Source of the DNA: an uncultured Alphaproteobacteria bacterium
GTDB taxonomy: Bacteria; Pseudomonadota; Alphaproteobacteria; Micropepsales; Micropepsaceae
Direction: 5' to 3'
Assembly (NCBI GenBank): GCA_903862715.1
Contig: CAIOYY010000072.1
Location: forward strand, 1-45,176
Length of the DNA: 45,176 nt
Shown here piece after piece: positions 15,946 to 24,042 of the stretch. Position 1 is the stretch's first letter. Each line of letters begins with the position of its first letter. The notes below the pieces were generated by a model that saw nothing but the letters and a program-made list of their open reading frames with translations, was not told the DNA's origin and did not search any database. A program made the translations under genes and the position numbers.

Positions 15946-16194
15946 CTAATCGCCGTCGGCCAGAAGCCGAAGTCGGGCGGCCTCCACCAGCGCCGCATAA
16001 TCGGACCGGAAAGGCTCGGCCAGCGTCTTTTCCAGTATCCCTTCCAGCCTCCAGAATACCCGTTCTTCGGCAGTCCCTTCGTCCGGCAGGCGGCTAAGCG
16101 CCTTTGCCGTAAAGAGCCACTCGAAAAGCACCAGCGCTTCGTCTTTGGAGAGAATGAACGTCACATCGTCTTTGGGCACACCGTCTTTGGGCAT
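15946..16194 (-). CDS. Small conserved hypothetical protein behind plsC
   Basis: 82 residues, acidic and mostly helical, no signal or membrane segment. The N-terminus contains a small internal duplication (PKDGVPKDD), mirrored in the DNA as a repeated GTCTTTGGGCA. The body (FILSKDEALVLFEWLFTAKAL) resembles a short helical regulator or adaptor, but I recognise no family. The ATG at 16194 has GGAAAA about 5 bases upstream. It follows plsC by 21 bases on the same strand and is likely the last gene of the ftsE-ftsX-ydcF-plsC operon. Function unknown. Confidence 0.65.
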   Translation of the reverse strand: MPKDGVPKDDVTFILSKDEALVLFEWLFTAKALSRLPDEGTAEERVFWRLEGILEKTLAEPFRSDYAALVEAARLRLLADGD

Positions 16195-16215
16195 CGAATT
16201 TTCCGTCCGGTTCGA

Positions 16216-16932
16216 TCAGATGCTCTGTGCCGCGCGCAACAAATTATTCGTCCCCGTCTCGATGCGCGTTTCGAGTTCGCGCATGAATTCGGCGCGCTTT
16301 AGTCTGGCCGGGATGTGCGGCAGAAATTCGATCAGAATGGTACCGGGATGGCGTTTCCATCCGCCCTGCCAGAAAAGCCCGGACGTATGCGCCACCGGCA
16401 CGCAAGGCACGTTCAATCCGCTGTAAAGCCCGGCGACACCGGGCTTGTAATCCGGCGCTGCACCGACTTTGCGTCTTGTCCCTTCGGGGAAAATAACAAT
16501 CTGGCGCCTGTCCGCCACGGCCTGGTCCGAGGCATGCTTCAGTGCACGCAGGGCGCTGGCTTTGCCCGAGCGGTCGATGGGGATCATTCCCATTTTTCGT
16601 CCGTACCACCCGTAAAAAGGCACGTTTAAAAGCTCGCGCTTCAAGACGATGGCGGGATCATCGACCAGCACCATGAAGGCGATGGTCTCCCACATCGAAT
16701 AATGTTTCGAGGCGACCAGCGCTGCGCCGTTCGGAATATGTTCTCTCCCCCGCACCTCATAGGTCTGGCCGCAGAACACGCGAAGTCCCCAGAGCTGCAA
16801 ATGCGCCCAGATTTGCGCCGCACGGATGACAGCGATGCGCGGGCCAAGAAAAAGGGGTATCGCGCCGAGAAACATCACGACCGAGACGATGAGAAACCAG
16901 ACATGAAAGAGGAGTGAGCGAAAAAGGATCAC
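16216..16932 (-). CDS. plsC: 1-acyl-sn-glycerol-3-phosphate acyltransferase (PlsC family)
   Basis: Membrane acyltransferase that converts lysophosphatidate to phosphatidate in phospholipid synthesis. 238 residues: an N-terminal hydrophobic anchor (VWFLIVSVVMFLGAIPLFL), then acyltransferase motif I as KHYSMWET (the His with Glu instead of the more common Asp four residues on), PIDRSGKASAL (motif II region), IVIFPEGTRR (motif III) and a later PCVPVAH (motif IV). Start is GTG at 16932, 13 bases after the ydcF stop, with no obvious ribosome binding site, so translational coupling to ydcF is likely. Part of the ftsE-ftsX-ydcF-plsC order common in alphaproteobacteria. Confidence 0.92.
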   Translation of the reverse strand: MILFRSLLFHVWFLIVSVVMFLGAIPLFLGPRIAVIRAAQIWAHLQLWGLRVFCGQTYEVRGREHIPNGAALVASKHYSMWETIAFMVLVDDPAIVLKRELLNVPFYGWYGRKMGMIPIDRSGKASALRALKHASDQAVADRRQIVIFPEGTRRKVGAAPDYKPGVAGLYSGLNVPCVPVAHTSGLFWQGGWKRHPGTILIEFLPHIPARLKRAEFMRELETRIETGTNNLLRAAQSI

Positions 16933-16945
16933 GGAAGGAATCGCG

Positions 16946-17557
16946 TCACGATGCGGCGCTGCCCGGCATCAGCGTGATGCGCGCCCAGCTCGCAAGATAC
17001 TTTGCGTATTCGCCATGCAGGCGCGGCAGACGTCCCGATATCGTTCCGGCATCGTTTGGTCGACCCACGGGATAGGGAATGAGCATCACATCCGGCATTT
17101 CGGCAGCGAATTCCAGAAGGCTGCGTGGCATGTGATCGAAGCCGGTCACGACGACGAGGCTGTTATAGCCATGCGCGTTGGCCCAGGCCGCGGCCTCATG
17201 CGCATTGCCGCGCGTGTCGGCGGCTTCGAAGCCAAGATCGGCGCAGCAATCGAAGGCCTTGCCGCCGCTCAGCAGCTGACGCAATTCTTCCTTCTTCGTC
17301 TCGGGATTGACGCCGGTTATCAGCAGCCTTTGCCCCGCGCCGCGCTCCAGCAGATCGACCGCTGCTTCCAGCCTGCGGTCCTGTCCGGTCAGTACGACAA
17401 TGGCGTCGGCGGTCACCCCCTCTGGTGCAACGCCATTGGGCTTCGGCAGCGTAAAAAGAAAAACAAGAAAGCCCGCCGCGTAAATGACGGCCGCAAACGC
17501 GACCGCGCGGAGAAGGAAAACGATGCCGCGAAACGGAGAGGAGGACGTCGTTTCCAA
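16946..17557 (-). CDS. YdcF-like DUF218 membrane protein
   Basis: About 203 residues. One N-terminal membrane segment (VFLLRAVAFAAVIYAAGFLV) is followed by a DUF218/YdcF domain: ADAIVVLTGQDRRLEAAVDLL, LLITGVNPETKKEEL, and ADTRGNAHEAAAWANAHGYNSLVVVT. E. coli relatives (YdcF, SanA) are linked to envelope integrity; no reaction is established. No ATG or GTG is available near the domain start. I propose TTG at 17557, 14 bases after the ftsX stop, with ACGGA upstream, but a start overlapping ftsX is possible. Genes on both sides are in the same operon. Confidence 0.8.
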   Translation of the reverse strand: METTSSSPFRGIVFLLRAVAFAAVIYAAGFLVFLFTLPKPNGVAPEGVTADAIVVLTGQDRRLEAAVDLLERGAGQRLLITGVNPETKKEELRQLLSGGKAFDCCADLGFEAADTRGNAHEAAAWANAHGYNSLVVVTGFDHMPRSLLEFAAEMPDVMLIPYPVGRPNDAGTISGRLPRLHGEYAKYLASWARITLMPGSAAS

Positions 17558-17571
17558 GCCTTTGATATCCG

Positions 17572-18465
17572 TCAGTAGAAAGCGCGCAGGGCCGATAGTA
17601 CAGACAGCCGCGCCGTGACCCAAGCGATCACGGCGGCGGCGGCCGGAACGATCAGCAGCCAGGGTAGTTCCTCGACCCTGAGGCCAAGCGGGGGCAGGAA
17701 GGAAACGGCGGAAACGCCGAATTCCTCCAGCCCTCCGGCGGCAAGAAAGGCCCCTCCGGCGGCAATGGCGCCAAAGGCCGCCGCCGCCAGCGCTCCGGTG
17801 AAATAATGCCATTCGAAAGCGCGGGCGATGAAGCGGTCCTGCGCCCCCATCAGGTGCAGAAGTTCCACCATTTCGCGGTGTGCGGCCAGCCCTGCGCGTG
17901 TCGCAAAGGCCACCGACGAAGCGGTGGCGATGGCGATGAGCGCAAGGATCGCCAGCGCGCCGAACAGCACGGCATTGGCGGTGCCCTGCAGGCGTTCGAC
18001 CCAGCGGGCATGATCATCGAGCACGCTATGCGGTGCGACCTGAGACAGCCTTGTGCGGAGCGTTGCGATGTCGATCATCGCGCCCGGCTCCAGCTGCACA
18101 TCGATCATGCGCGGAAAAGGCAGCGCCTCGATCAGCGTGTCGTCGCCGAGCCAGGGTTCGATCAACGCAAGATTTTCTTCGTCGCTGAGTGCGCCGGCAT
18201 ACACAATGCCTGGCGTCGCGCGCAAAAGATTCAGCGCGGCGGCGATCTCGGCATCGGGCGGCACACCATCCTCGGTCAGAATCTGTACGCTGAGACGGCC
18301 CGTCAACCCGCCCTGCCAGGTTTCCGCTGCGCGTTCGGCGATCAAAACGCCGCCCAGCGCGAGCGCGGCGAGAAAGGCCATCACGCCGATCATGACATCG
18401 AGCGGCGCCGCGCCCTTCTCGCGCGGCAGGATGCGGCGCGCGCGTTTTTGTGTAGCGGCGCTCAT
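17572..18465 (-). CDS. ftsX: Cell division protein FtsX
   Basis: Integral membrane partner of the ATPase FtsE; the FtsEX complex controls cell-wall hydrolases and divisome assembly at the septum. 297 residues with four predicted membrane segments (about 24-44, 165-187, 222-244, 268-288), a periplasmic domain between the first two, and the FtsX-type C-terminal permease layout. Its ATG overlaps the ftsE stop by four bases (ATGA). The N-terminus is basic (KRARRILPREKG), as expected for a cytoplasmic tail. The periplasmic domain is short of further motifs, so its hydrolase partner cannot be named. Confidence 0.92.
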   Translation of the reverse strand: MSAATQKRARRILPREKGAAPLDVMIGVMAFLAALALGGVLIAERAAETWQGGLTGRLSVQILTEDGVPPDAEIAAALNLLRATPGIVYAGALSDEENLALIEPWLGDDTLIEALPFPRMIDVQLEPGAMIDIATLRTRLSQVAPHSVLDDHARWVERLQGTANAVLFGALAILALIAIATASSVAFATRAGLAAHREMVELLHLMGAQDRFIARAFEWHYFTGALAAAAFGAIAAGGAFLAAGGLEEFGVSAVSFLPPLGLRVEELPWLLIVPAAAAVIAWVTARLSVLSALRAFY

Positions 18466-19145
18466 CCGTTGGGTCCCAGATGCTTATTCGGCATTTCCAC
18501 CAGATTGCCGTCGACCAGCCGCAACTCGCGCGCCGGTGTGCTTTCGATGAGCGCGCGGTCATGAGTGGCGATCATCACGGTGGTGCCGAAGCGGTTCAGC
18601 TCGACGAACAGCCGAATCAGCCGCCGCCCCATATCGGGATCGACGTTGCCTGTCGGTTCGTCGGCCAGCAGCAGATCGGGCTTCGCCACCACCGCGCGGG
18701 CAATGGCAACGCGCTGCTGTTCGCCGCCGGAAAGCGTCGGGGGTTTGGCATGCATGCGGTTGCCGAGCCCCACCCAGGTAAGCAGTTCCTCGACATCGCG
18801 CGCATAGTCGCCGCCCTTTTTCCCCGCGATGCGCAAGGGAAGCGCCACATTGTCGAAGACCGACATGTGGTTCAGCAGGCGAAATTCCTGGAACACCGTC
18901 CCGATGCGGCGGCGCAAGGGGGGAAGATCGTGGCGGCGCAGCACCGCGAGGTCCTGCCCGAACAGCGAAATCAATCCGCGTGACGGCTTTTCCGCGAGGA
19001 AGATCATTTTGAGCAACGTGCTCTTGCCGGCGCCCGAGGGTCCGGTAAGAAAACTGAACGAGCCCGGTTCCAGCGCGAATGTCAGATCGCGCAAAATTTC
19101 CGGTCCGGCGCCATAGCGCATTCCGACATTCTCAAAACGGACCAC
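18462..19145 (-). CDS. ftsE: Cell division ATP-binding protein FtsE
   Basis: ABC-type ATPase that drives FtsX. 227 residues with Walker A GPSGAGKS (35-42), the ABC signature [12 protein letters not shown], Walker [13 protein letters not shown] and the switch histidine in IATHDRAL. Start is GTG at 19145 with GGGAAC just upstream. First gene of the operon ftsE-ftsX-ydcF-plsC-hypothetical. The divergent neighbour is a zinc-ribbon membrane protein, 166 bases away; the pairing is familiar from other alphaproteobacteria. The shared gap should hold two promoters; I could not define their elements with confidence. Confidence 0.95.
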   Translation of the reverse strand: MVRFENVGMRYGAGPEILRDLTFALEPGSFSFLTGPSGAGKSTLLKMIFLAEKPSRGLISLFGQDLAVLRRHDLPPLRRRIGTVFQEFRLLNHMSVFDNVALPLRIAGKKGGDYARDVEELLTWVGLGNRMHAKPPTLSGGEQQRVAIARAVVAKPDLLLADEPTGNVDPDMGRRLIRLFVELNRFGTTVMIATHDRALIESTPARELRLVDGNLVEMPNKHLGPNG

Positions 19146-19311
19146 TATGTTCCCGCGAATCCCGACATGACGAATTGAGGTTCAGCATAGCGGGCGGCGC
19201 TCTGTCCCGCCACGTCCGATCCACCGTAAAGAGGGCGGGCGGCGCACGGTGCTGTGGAATGCTTGCCAGCGGCGGGCCTATGCGCCAGAAATTGTTTAGC
19301 CTGGGGACAAT

Positions 19312-19992
19312 ATGATTCTCACCTGCCCCTCCTGCGGTACACGCTATCAGACCGAGCGTTCGCGCATTGCGCCGCCGGGACTGAATGTCCGTTGCGCCAA
19401 ATGTCTCGAAGTGTGGTTTCAGGCCGCGTCCGACAGCGATGTCGAACTCGATCCCGATCCGATTGTTGTTCCTCCGCCCGCCCCGCGCCCGATGCGTGCG
19501 GCGATAAGCGGCGAAGAGGAGAGGGAAGATGAGGGTGACGAAAGAGGGTTTCGTCCCTCGCTGCTGTTCGGATGGCTGGCGCTCTTTCTGTTTATCGGCG
19601 GGTTTATCTGGGCCGCCGTGAATTATCGCAACGAAATCGCGTCGTTCTGGCCGCAAAGCGCATCCTTTTACACGCTTCTCCACCTGCCGGTGAATACCGT
19701 TGGCCTCAGCTTTGCCGATGTAACGCAGGATCAGGATGTCGAAGGGGGCGAGCCCTATCTGCATATTACCGGGCGCGTCGAGAATGTAACCACTCGCGAA
19801 CTGCCGGTCCCCGAAATTTACATAAGCCTGCGCGATTTCGAAGAACGCGAGCTGTATGCCTGGACCGTCATTCCCGACGCACGCACGCTGCAGCCCGGGC
19901 AGTCGATGCCCTTCGTGACGCGCCTTCCTAATCCGCCGCCCGAAACGCGCCGCGCCGACATACGCTTCGTGGCCACAATCGCGCGGCCCTGA
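19312..19992 (+). CDS. Zinc-ribbon (MJ0042-type) membrane protein with DUF3426-like domain
   Basis: 226 residues. An N-terminal zinc ribbon uses Cys5, Cys8, Cys28 and Cys31 (TCPSCGTRY, VRCAKC). A Pro/acidic linker follows, then one membrane segment (about 84-103) and an extracytoplasmic beta domain (HITGRVENVTTRELPVPEI, ISLRDFEERELYAW) of the DUF3426 kind. The layout suggests a cytoplasmic zinc-binding head and a periplasmic domain, perhaps sensing or scaffolding; its role is not known. ATG at 19312 has a good GGGGAC site. Divergent from ftsE and 19 bases upstream of the phosphoribosyltransferase gene, probably cotranscribed. Confidence 0.88.
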   Translation: MILTCPSCGTRYQTERSRIAPPGLNVRCAKCLEVWFQAASDSDVELDPDPIVVPPPAPRPMRAAISGEEEREDEGDERGFRPSLLFGWLALFLFIGGFIWAAVNYRNEIASFWPQSASFYTLLHLPVNTVGLSFADVTQDQDVEGGEPYLHITGRVENVTTRELPVPEIYISLRDFEERELYAWTVIPDARTLQPGQSMPFVTRLPNPPPETRRADIRFVATIARP

Positions 19993-20011
19993 CGAGAAAG
20001 GACACCGCTTC

Positions 20012-20539
20012 ATGCGCGAAGCGGCCGGAGAAACCATCCTTTTTTCGGAAGGCGCCATCGCGCGCCGCGTCGAGGAAATGGCTGCCGCCATTGCCGGCGG
20101 CGCCAGGCGTCCCGATATCGCCGTGCCCATACTAGTGGGCGCTTTCATGTTCGCGGCTGACCTTTTGCGCGCGCTGTCGCGTGCGGGCCTCGACCTTCCC
20201 ACGGAATTCATGTGGTTGCGCGCCTATGGCGGCGAAGAAACGCCGGGCGATGTTCTGACGCTGAAACCGCCGACCGATGCGGTACGCGGAAAAACCGTTC
20301 TTCTGCTGGACGGCGTGCTGGATACCGGCGCGACCTTCGGCAGAGCGCGCGAGCTATTATTCGCGGCGGGCGCTGCCGACATTGTTTCTGCCGTGGCGGT
20401 CGCCAAACGCCATCCGAATCGCGAATGGGAGGCCGATTATGTGGGCTTCGAAGCGGGGCGCGATTTTCTCTATGGCTATGGCATGGATCGCAATGGCGCG
20501 GGGCGCGGCCTGCCGCAGATACGGATAGCTTCTTCGTAA
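20012..20539 (+). CDS. Purine (hypoxanthine) phosphoribosyltransferase-like protein
   Basis: 175 residues of the type I phosphoribosyltransferase fold, closest in layout to hypoxanthine-guanine enzymes that salvage bases with PRPP. The PRPP loop is VLLLDGVLDTGATF (96-109). The usual acidic pair before the loop (Glu-Asp) reads Asp100-Gly101, which is unusual and could affect ribose or Mg contact. WLRAYGG near 68-74 corresponds to the flexible-loop region, and DYVGFEAGRDFLYGYGMD to the purine-binding end. AAAGGA lies about 10 bases before the ATG. I lean to hypoxanthine phosphoribosyltransferase, with the substrate uncertain. Confidence 0.82.
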   Translation: MREAAGETILFSEGAIARRVEEMAAAIAGGARRPDIAVPILVGAFMFAADLLRALSRAGLDLPTEFMWLRAYGGEETPGDVLTLKPPTDAVRGKTVLLLDGVLDTGATFGRARELLFAAGAADIVSAVAVAKRHPNREWEADYVGFEAGRDFLYGYGMDRNGAGRGLPQIRIASS

Positions 20540-20545
20540 CCTGCC

Positions 20546-21439
20546 TTACAGCGCCGCCGGTGTTCTCGAGCGCCGCAACAGAAGCAGCGACGCACCAATG
20601 ATCAGCGCGCCACTGAACACGACGCCGAAGCCTATCGGCTCGTTGAAAAGAAGCGCCGCGAAGACAATCGCATAAACGGGTTCGAGCGCGACGAATCCGC
20701 CGCACACCGACGCCGGCAAATGTCGCAGCCCGTAAAAATAGAGTTGATGGATGAAGGCCGTGGCCAGCGTTCCGAGCACGGCGATGATCGCCCAGCCTGC
20801 GCCCGAGGGCGCGCGGTCAGCAAAGGGCAGCGCGCACAGCAGAAACAGCACGACGACAACATTCTGGTAGAACGACAGCGCGACCGCGTTCACCTTCACG
20901 CCAAGACGCTGGCTGCCGATAGAAAACAACGCGAATGACACCGCCGATCCGAGGCCGATGATCGCGCCTTCCTGCGCCGTGATCGTGTCCGGCAATCCCG
21001 TTCCGACGAGGAGCGCGACCGCGATCACAATGGCGAGCCCCTCGCCGATCTCGATGAGGCCCGGCATGCGCCGCCGCGCAAAGGCGTCGATGACGACGGT
21101 GAACAGGGGAAAGGTGGCGAAGGTCAGCGTCGCGACCGCAACGCCCGCCATCTGCACGGAAATGAAAAAGGTCAGCCAATGCAGCGCCAGAAGAATGCCG
21201 GTGGCGACAAGGCGGGTCCAAAAAGAGCGGTGAATGCGGAAGGATGCGCGCCATAGGATTCCAAGAACGAGCAGTGTGAGCGCCGCGAAACCGCCGCGTC
21301 CGGCGGTGATCCACACCGGCGATACATCCAGTTTTCCGAACAATCCGGTGGTGCCAAAAATAATCGCCGCGATGTTCACTGCGGCAAGTGCCTTCCACGG
21401 CGTATCGGCCCGAGGCGTATCGAGTTTGCCGGAGTGCAA
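20546..21439 (-). CDS. EamA/DMT-family transporter
   Basis: 297-residue inner-membrane protein with about ten hydrophobic segments in two EamA repeats, the drug/metabolite transporter arrangement used by exporters of amino acids and other small molecules. Examples are VNIAAIIFGTTGLFGKL at the start and FVALEPVYAIVFAALLF (EamA signature with the Glu-Pro) in the second repeat. Substrate unknown. I accept the TTG at 21439, since AAGGA stands 8 bases upstream and no better start lies near the first segment. It converges on the phosphoribosyltransferase gene, 6 bases apart. Confidence 0.88.
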   Translation of the reverse strand: MHSGKLDTPRADTPWKALAAVNIAAIIFGTTGLFGKLDVSPVWITAGRGGFAALTLLVLGILWRASFRIHRSFWTRLVATGILLALHWLTFFISVQMAGVAVATLTFATFPLFTVVIDAFARRRMPGLIEIGEGLAIVIAVALLVGTGLPDTITAQEGAIIGLGSAVSFALFSIGSQRLGVKVNAVALSFYQNVVVVLFLLCALPFADRAPSGAGWAIIAVLGTLATAFIHQLYFYGLRHLPASVCGGFVALEPVYAIVFAALLFNEPIGFGVVFSGALIIGASLLLLRRSRTPAAL

Positions 21440-21495
21440 GTCTGCGGTCCTTGAGGAGGCTGCGCGCGTTACACCGCGCGGCCAGATGCTTTACG

Positions 21496-24042
21496 TCAGA
21501 AGAAGTCGAGCAGGCGTTCGATGTAATCGAGTTCTTCCTGGCTGCGGCCCAGCTCGGCGGCCCTGCGGCGCAGTTCGTCGAGGATTTCGCGCGCGCGCTG
21601 CAGATCGGATTGCGCCGGCAAGCCTTCCATTAACCGCCCGACGGGATTGTTGCCGCCCTGACGGCGACCCAGAGGATCTTCATTGAGCGCGCCGTTAGCC
21701 TGCGCGCCCTGCTGGCCGTTCTGATTCAAATTGCGTGCAAGCTCCTGCGCGCCCGCCCGCATCTGGTTCAATGCTTCCTGCTGCGCTTCGGTCGCGGCGC
21801 CATACTGATCGCTTTGCAGATTGCCCTCGGCCTCGCTCATGGCCTGGCCGGCACCCGCCAACCCGTCGGGCGCGGGCTGACCGTTTTCGGCAAGGCCCTG
21901 CATGATGCCGCGCAGCGTTTCGTTCAGATTCTGCTGTTCCTGCGCGAGGCCGCCGGGACCCGGTTGGCCATTGTCGCCGAATTGCTGGCCCTGCTGGGCC
22001 TGCCCCTCGCCGGGCTGTCCGGGGCCGGAAGGGGTGTTGCCCTGCTGGCCTTCGCCGGGCTGTCCCTGTTGACCCTGTTGGCCTTGACCCTGTTGGCCTT
22101 GCTGGCCGCGCTGAGCGCGGAAGGTGCGGTCCATCAATTGGCGCTGCTGGCCCATCAGGTCGCCAAGGCCCTGTATGGCTTCCTGTTGCGGGCCGGCCTG
22201 GCCCTGTTGACCCTGCTGGCCGGGCTGCCCGCCCTGGCCCTGCACCATCTGCATGTTTTCCAGCATGGCCATTAGGCCAGCGAGCAGCTGCGCCGCCTCT
22301 TCGGCATTGCCGGTGCGGGCGAGGTCTTCGATGGCCTGCATCAGCGCTTCGAGATCATCGGCGCTCATCATCTGGCCACCGGGCGGCATCTGGCCCATCT
22401 GGCCGGGCTGCGCGTTCTGGGCGAGCTGCTGCATGTAGCGCGCCATGGCCTGGCGCATGCGGTCCATCAATTCCTGGATTTCTTCTTCCGAAGCGCCGCG
22501 GCGGATGGCGTCGGCCAACGCATCCTGCGCCGCGCGCAATGCTTCGAGGGCGTCGGCAAGTTCGCCTTCGTCCAGCGCCACCGCCATGTCCCACATCAGG
22601 CTCATGGATGGTTCTTTTTCTTCCTCGCTGCGGATGTTGGCGAGGCGGTGGCGGATGGCGCGAATACCGAGATAAACGCCGTAATCGTCCCCGTAAAAAA
22701 GTTCCGGCCCGATGGACAGAGCCTCCATCGCGGCTTCGGCAGTCTCGCGTCCCTGATCGCCGTTCACGGCAAGTCCCTTGCGCTGTTCGATGATCGCGCG
22801 CGCCAGCGGATGCGTGAAAATGCGCTCCGGCAGTTTGAAGGTTACGGGTTTGCTTTCGCCCGTCTGGCCCGCGCCATCGGTCGCGATCAGCGTGACCTGC
22901 ACCACTGCTCCGGCATAGCCATGCGCCGTCAGATCGCGGGCGATGGATTGCGCGGCCTGTCGCGCATTGGCGGGCGGTGCAAGCGGCACCAGAAGCGGCG
23001 GCGCCTCGGGATTGGCTTCGGGCACAATGCGCGCCATGGCATCGGCGATGCCGTAATCGTCCGCGGCCTTGTAGCTGAAAACGGTCGCGCGATGTTCGTC
23101 GGCTTTGGGCGTTTCGGCAAATTCGATGGTCGGCGATTCGTCGGGAATGATGTTGAACTGCCAGTCGCCGAGCGGCCGCACGCCGATTTCGGCGACGATA
23201 TGCACTTCACGCGTCAGGGTGATTTCGGCCTCGAAGCCGCCCTCGGTTTCGACGAATTCGATCAATTCTTCCGACGGCATCACGACGAGCCGGGGAAATG
23301 CGCCCTTATCGCGCAGACGGAGCGATAATTTGCTGCCCGTCGCCACGGTGATGGTGCCGCTGCCCGGCGTCGTGCCTTCCGCCAATGTCTGTGGCGGCAG
23401 CGCGGTATAGGGCGGCGGCGATACCCATGCGTTGAACAGCACATCTTCGCCCGGATCGGCGAGTGGCGGCATCAGGGCCGTCTGCAACCGCGGAACGGCA
23501 TTGGACCCGGCATAGAAGAACGCAGCGATCAACGCGGCGAGCACGGCAAAGCGCACGCCGTAACGGTCATGGCGCTGCAATTTGGGTGAGGGCCACTTCA
23601 GGCGCAGGTTTTTCGCGCCCGCCAGAAGCCGCAACATATGCAGCCTCCACAATTTCGCGGTCAGCGGATCATTGTGTCCGGCGGCGAGGTGGTCATTGCC
23701 TTCGGTCAGCGCGCGATCGGCGAGGCCGCTGTCGATTTCGAGGCGGCGTGCGCCATCGGCCCATTGCGGCATCCGCAAAGGTCCGAAGGATTTCCAGTAG
23801 AGAACGAAAAGGCTGACGCCGACGAGGCCGAGCAGGACGACCCGCGCGGGCGAGGGCAGCATTTCGAGGATGCCGAGAAGGGCGAGAATGGCATAGACGC
23901 CGATAACAACGAGACCGCGCCACAAAGCGGGCCAGACGCGCTCCCAAAGGACGATCGCCCGTCCGGCCAAGACCATCCACTCGGCATGGCGAAATTTCGC
24001 CTCCGAGGGCTTTTCGGGATTAGCTCCGACTTCCGTCGTCAA
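21496..24042 (-). CDS. DUF4175/TIGR02302 family membrane protein
   Basis: 848 residues. Two membrane segments near the N-terminus (about 45-63 and 67-85) and a third near 165-180 precede a long periplasmic part and a glutamine/glycine-rich C-terminal third. The family is restricted, as far as I know, to alphaproteobacteria and has no established function; its place behind lysA and an LptM-like gene suggests envelope work. TTG start at 24042 lies inside the last codons of lysA (23-base overlap), so translation is probably coupled. The C-terminus (LDELRRRAAELGRSQEELDYIERLLDFF) is helical and conserved-looking. Low-complexity tracts are described separately. Confidence 0.88.
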   Translation of the reverse strand: MTTEVGANPEKPSEAKFRHAEWMVLAGRAIVLWERVWPALWRGLVVIGVYAILALLGILEMLPSPARVVLLGLVGVSLFVLYWKSFGPLRMPQWADGARRLEIDSGLADRALTEGNDHLAAGHNDPLTAKLWRLHMLRLLAGAKNLRLKWPSPKLQRHDRYGVRFAVLAALIAAFFYAGSNAVPRLQTALMPPLADPGEDVLFNAWVSPPPYTALPPQTLAEGTTPGSGTITVATGSKLSLRLRDKGAFPRLVVMPSEELIEFVETEGGFEAEITLTREVHIVAEIGVRPLGDWQFNIIPDESPTIEFAETPKADEHRATVFSYKAADDYGIADAMARIVPEANPEAPPLLVPLAPPANARQAAQSIARDLTAHGYAGAVVQVTLIATDGAGQTGESKPVTFKLPERIFTHPLARAIIEQRKGLAVNGDQGRETAEAAMEALSIGPELFYGDDYGVYLGIRAIRHRLANIRSEEEKEPSMSLMWDMAVALDEGELADALEALRAAQDALADAIRRGASEEEIQELMDRMRQAMARYMQQLAQNAQPGQMGQMPPGGQMMSADDLEALMQAIEDLARTGNAEEAAQLLAGLMAMLENMQMVQGQGGQPGQQGQQGQAGPQQEAIQGLGDLMGQQRQLMDRTFRAQRGQQGQQGQGQQGQQGQPGEGQQGNTPSGPGQPGEGQAQQGQQFGDNGQPGPGGLAQEQQNLNETLRGIMQGLAENGQPAPDGLAGAGQAMSEAEGNLQSDQYGAATEAQQEALNQMRAGAQELARNLNQNGQQGAQANGALNEDPLGRRQGGNNPVGRLMEGLPAQSDLQRAREILDELRRRAAELGRSQEELDYIERLLDFF
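21910..22245 (-). repeat. Gln/Gly-rich low-complexity coding tracts
   Basis: Within the DUF4175 gene, two stretches encode irregular GQQGQ/GQPGQ/QGQ repeats (around 22186-22245 and 21960-22110), separated by a normal helix. In DNA they appear as repeated CTG-CTG-GCC/TTG triplet combinations on the plus strand. They resemble slippage-prone collagen-like spacers. Length is probably variable between strains. Confidence 0.75.

Noticed and set aside
21814..22275. Leucine-rich hydrophobic frame on the plus strand
   Set aside because: Exact antisense of the Gln/Gly repeats in the DUF4175 gene; the hydrophobicity only reflects CTG triplets.
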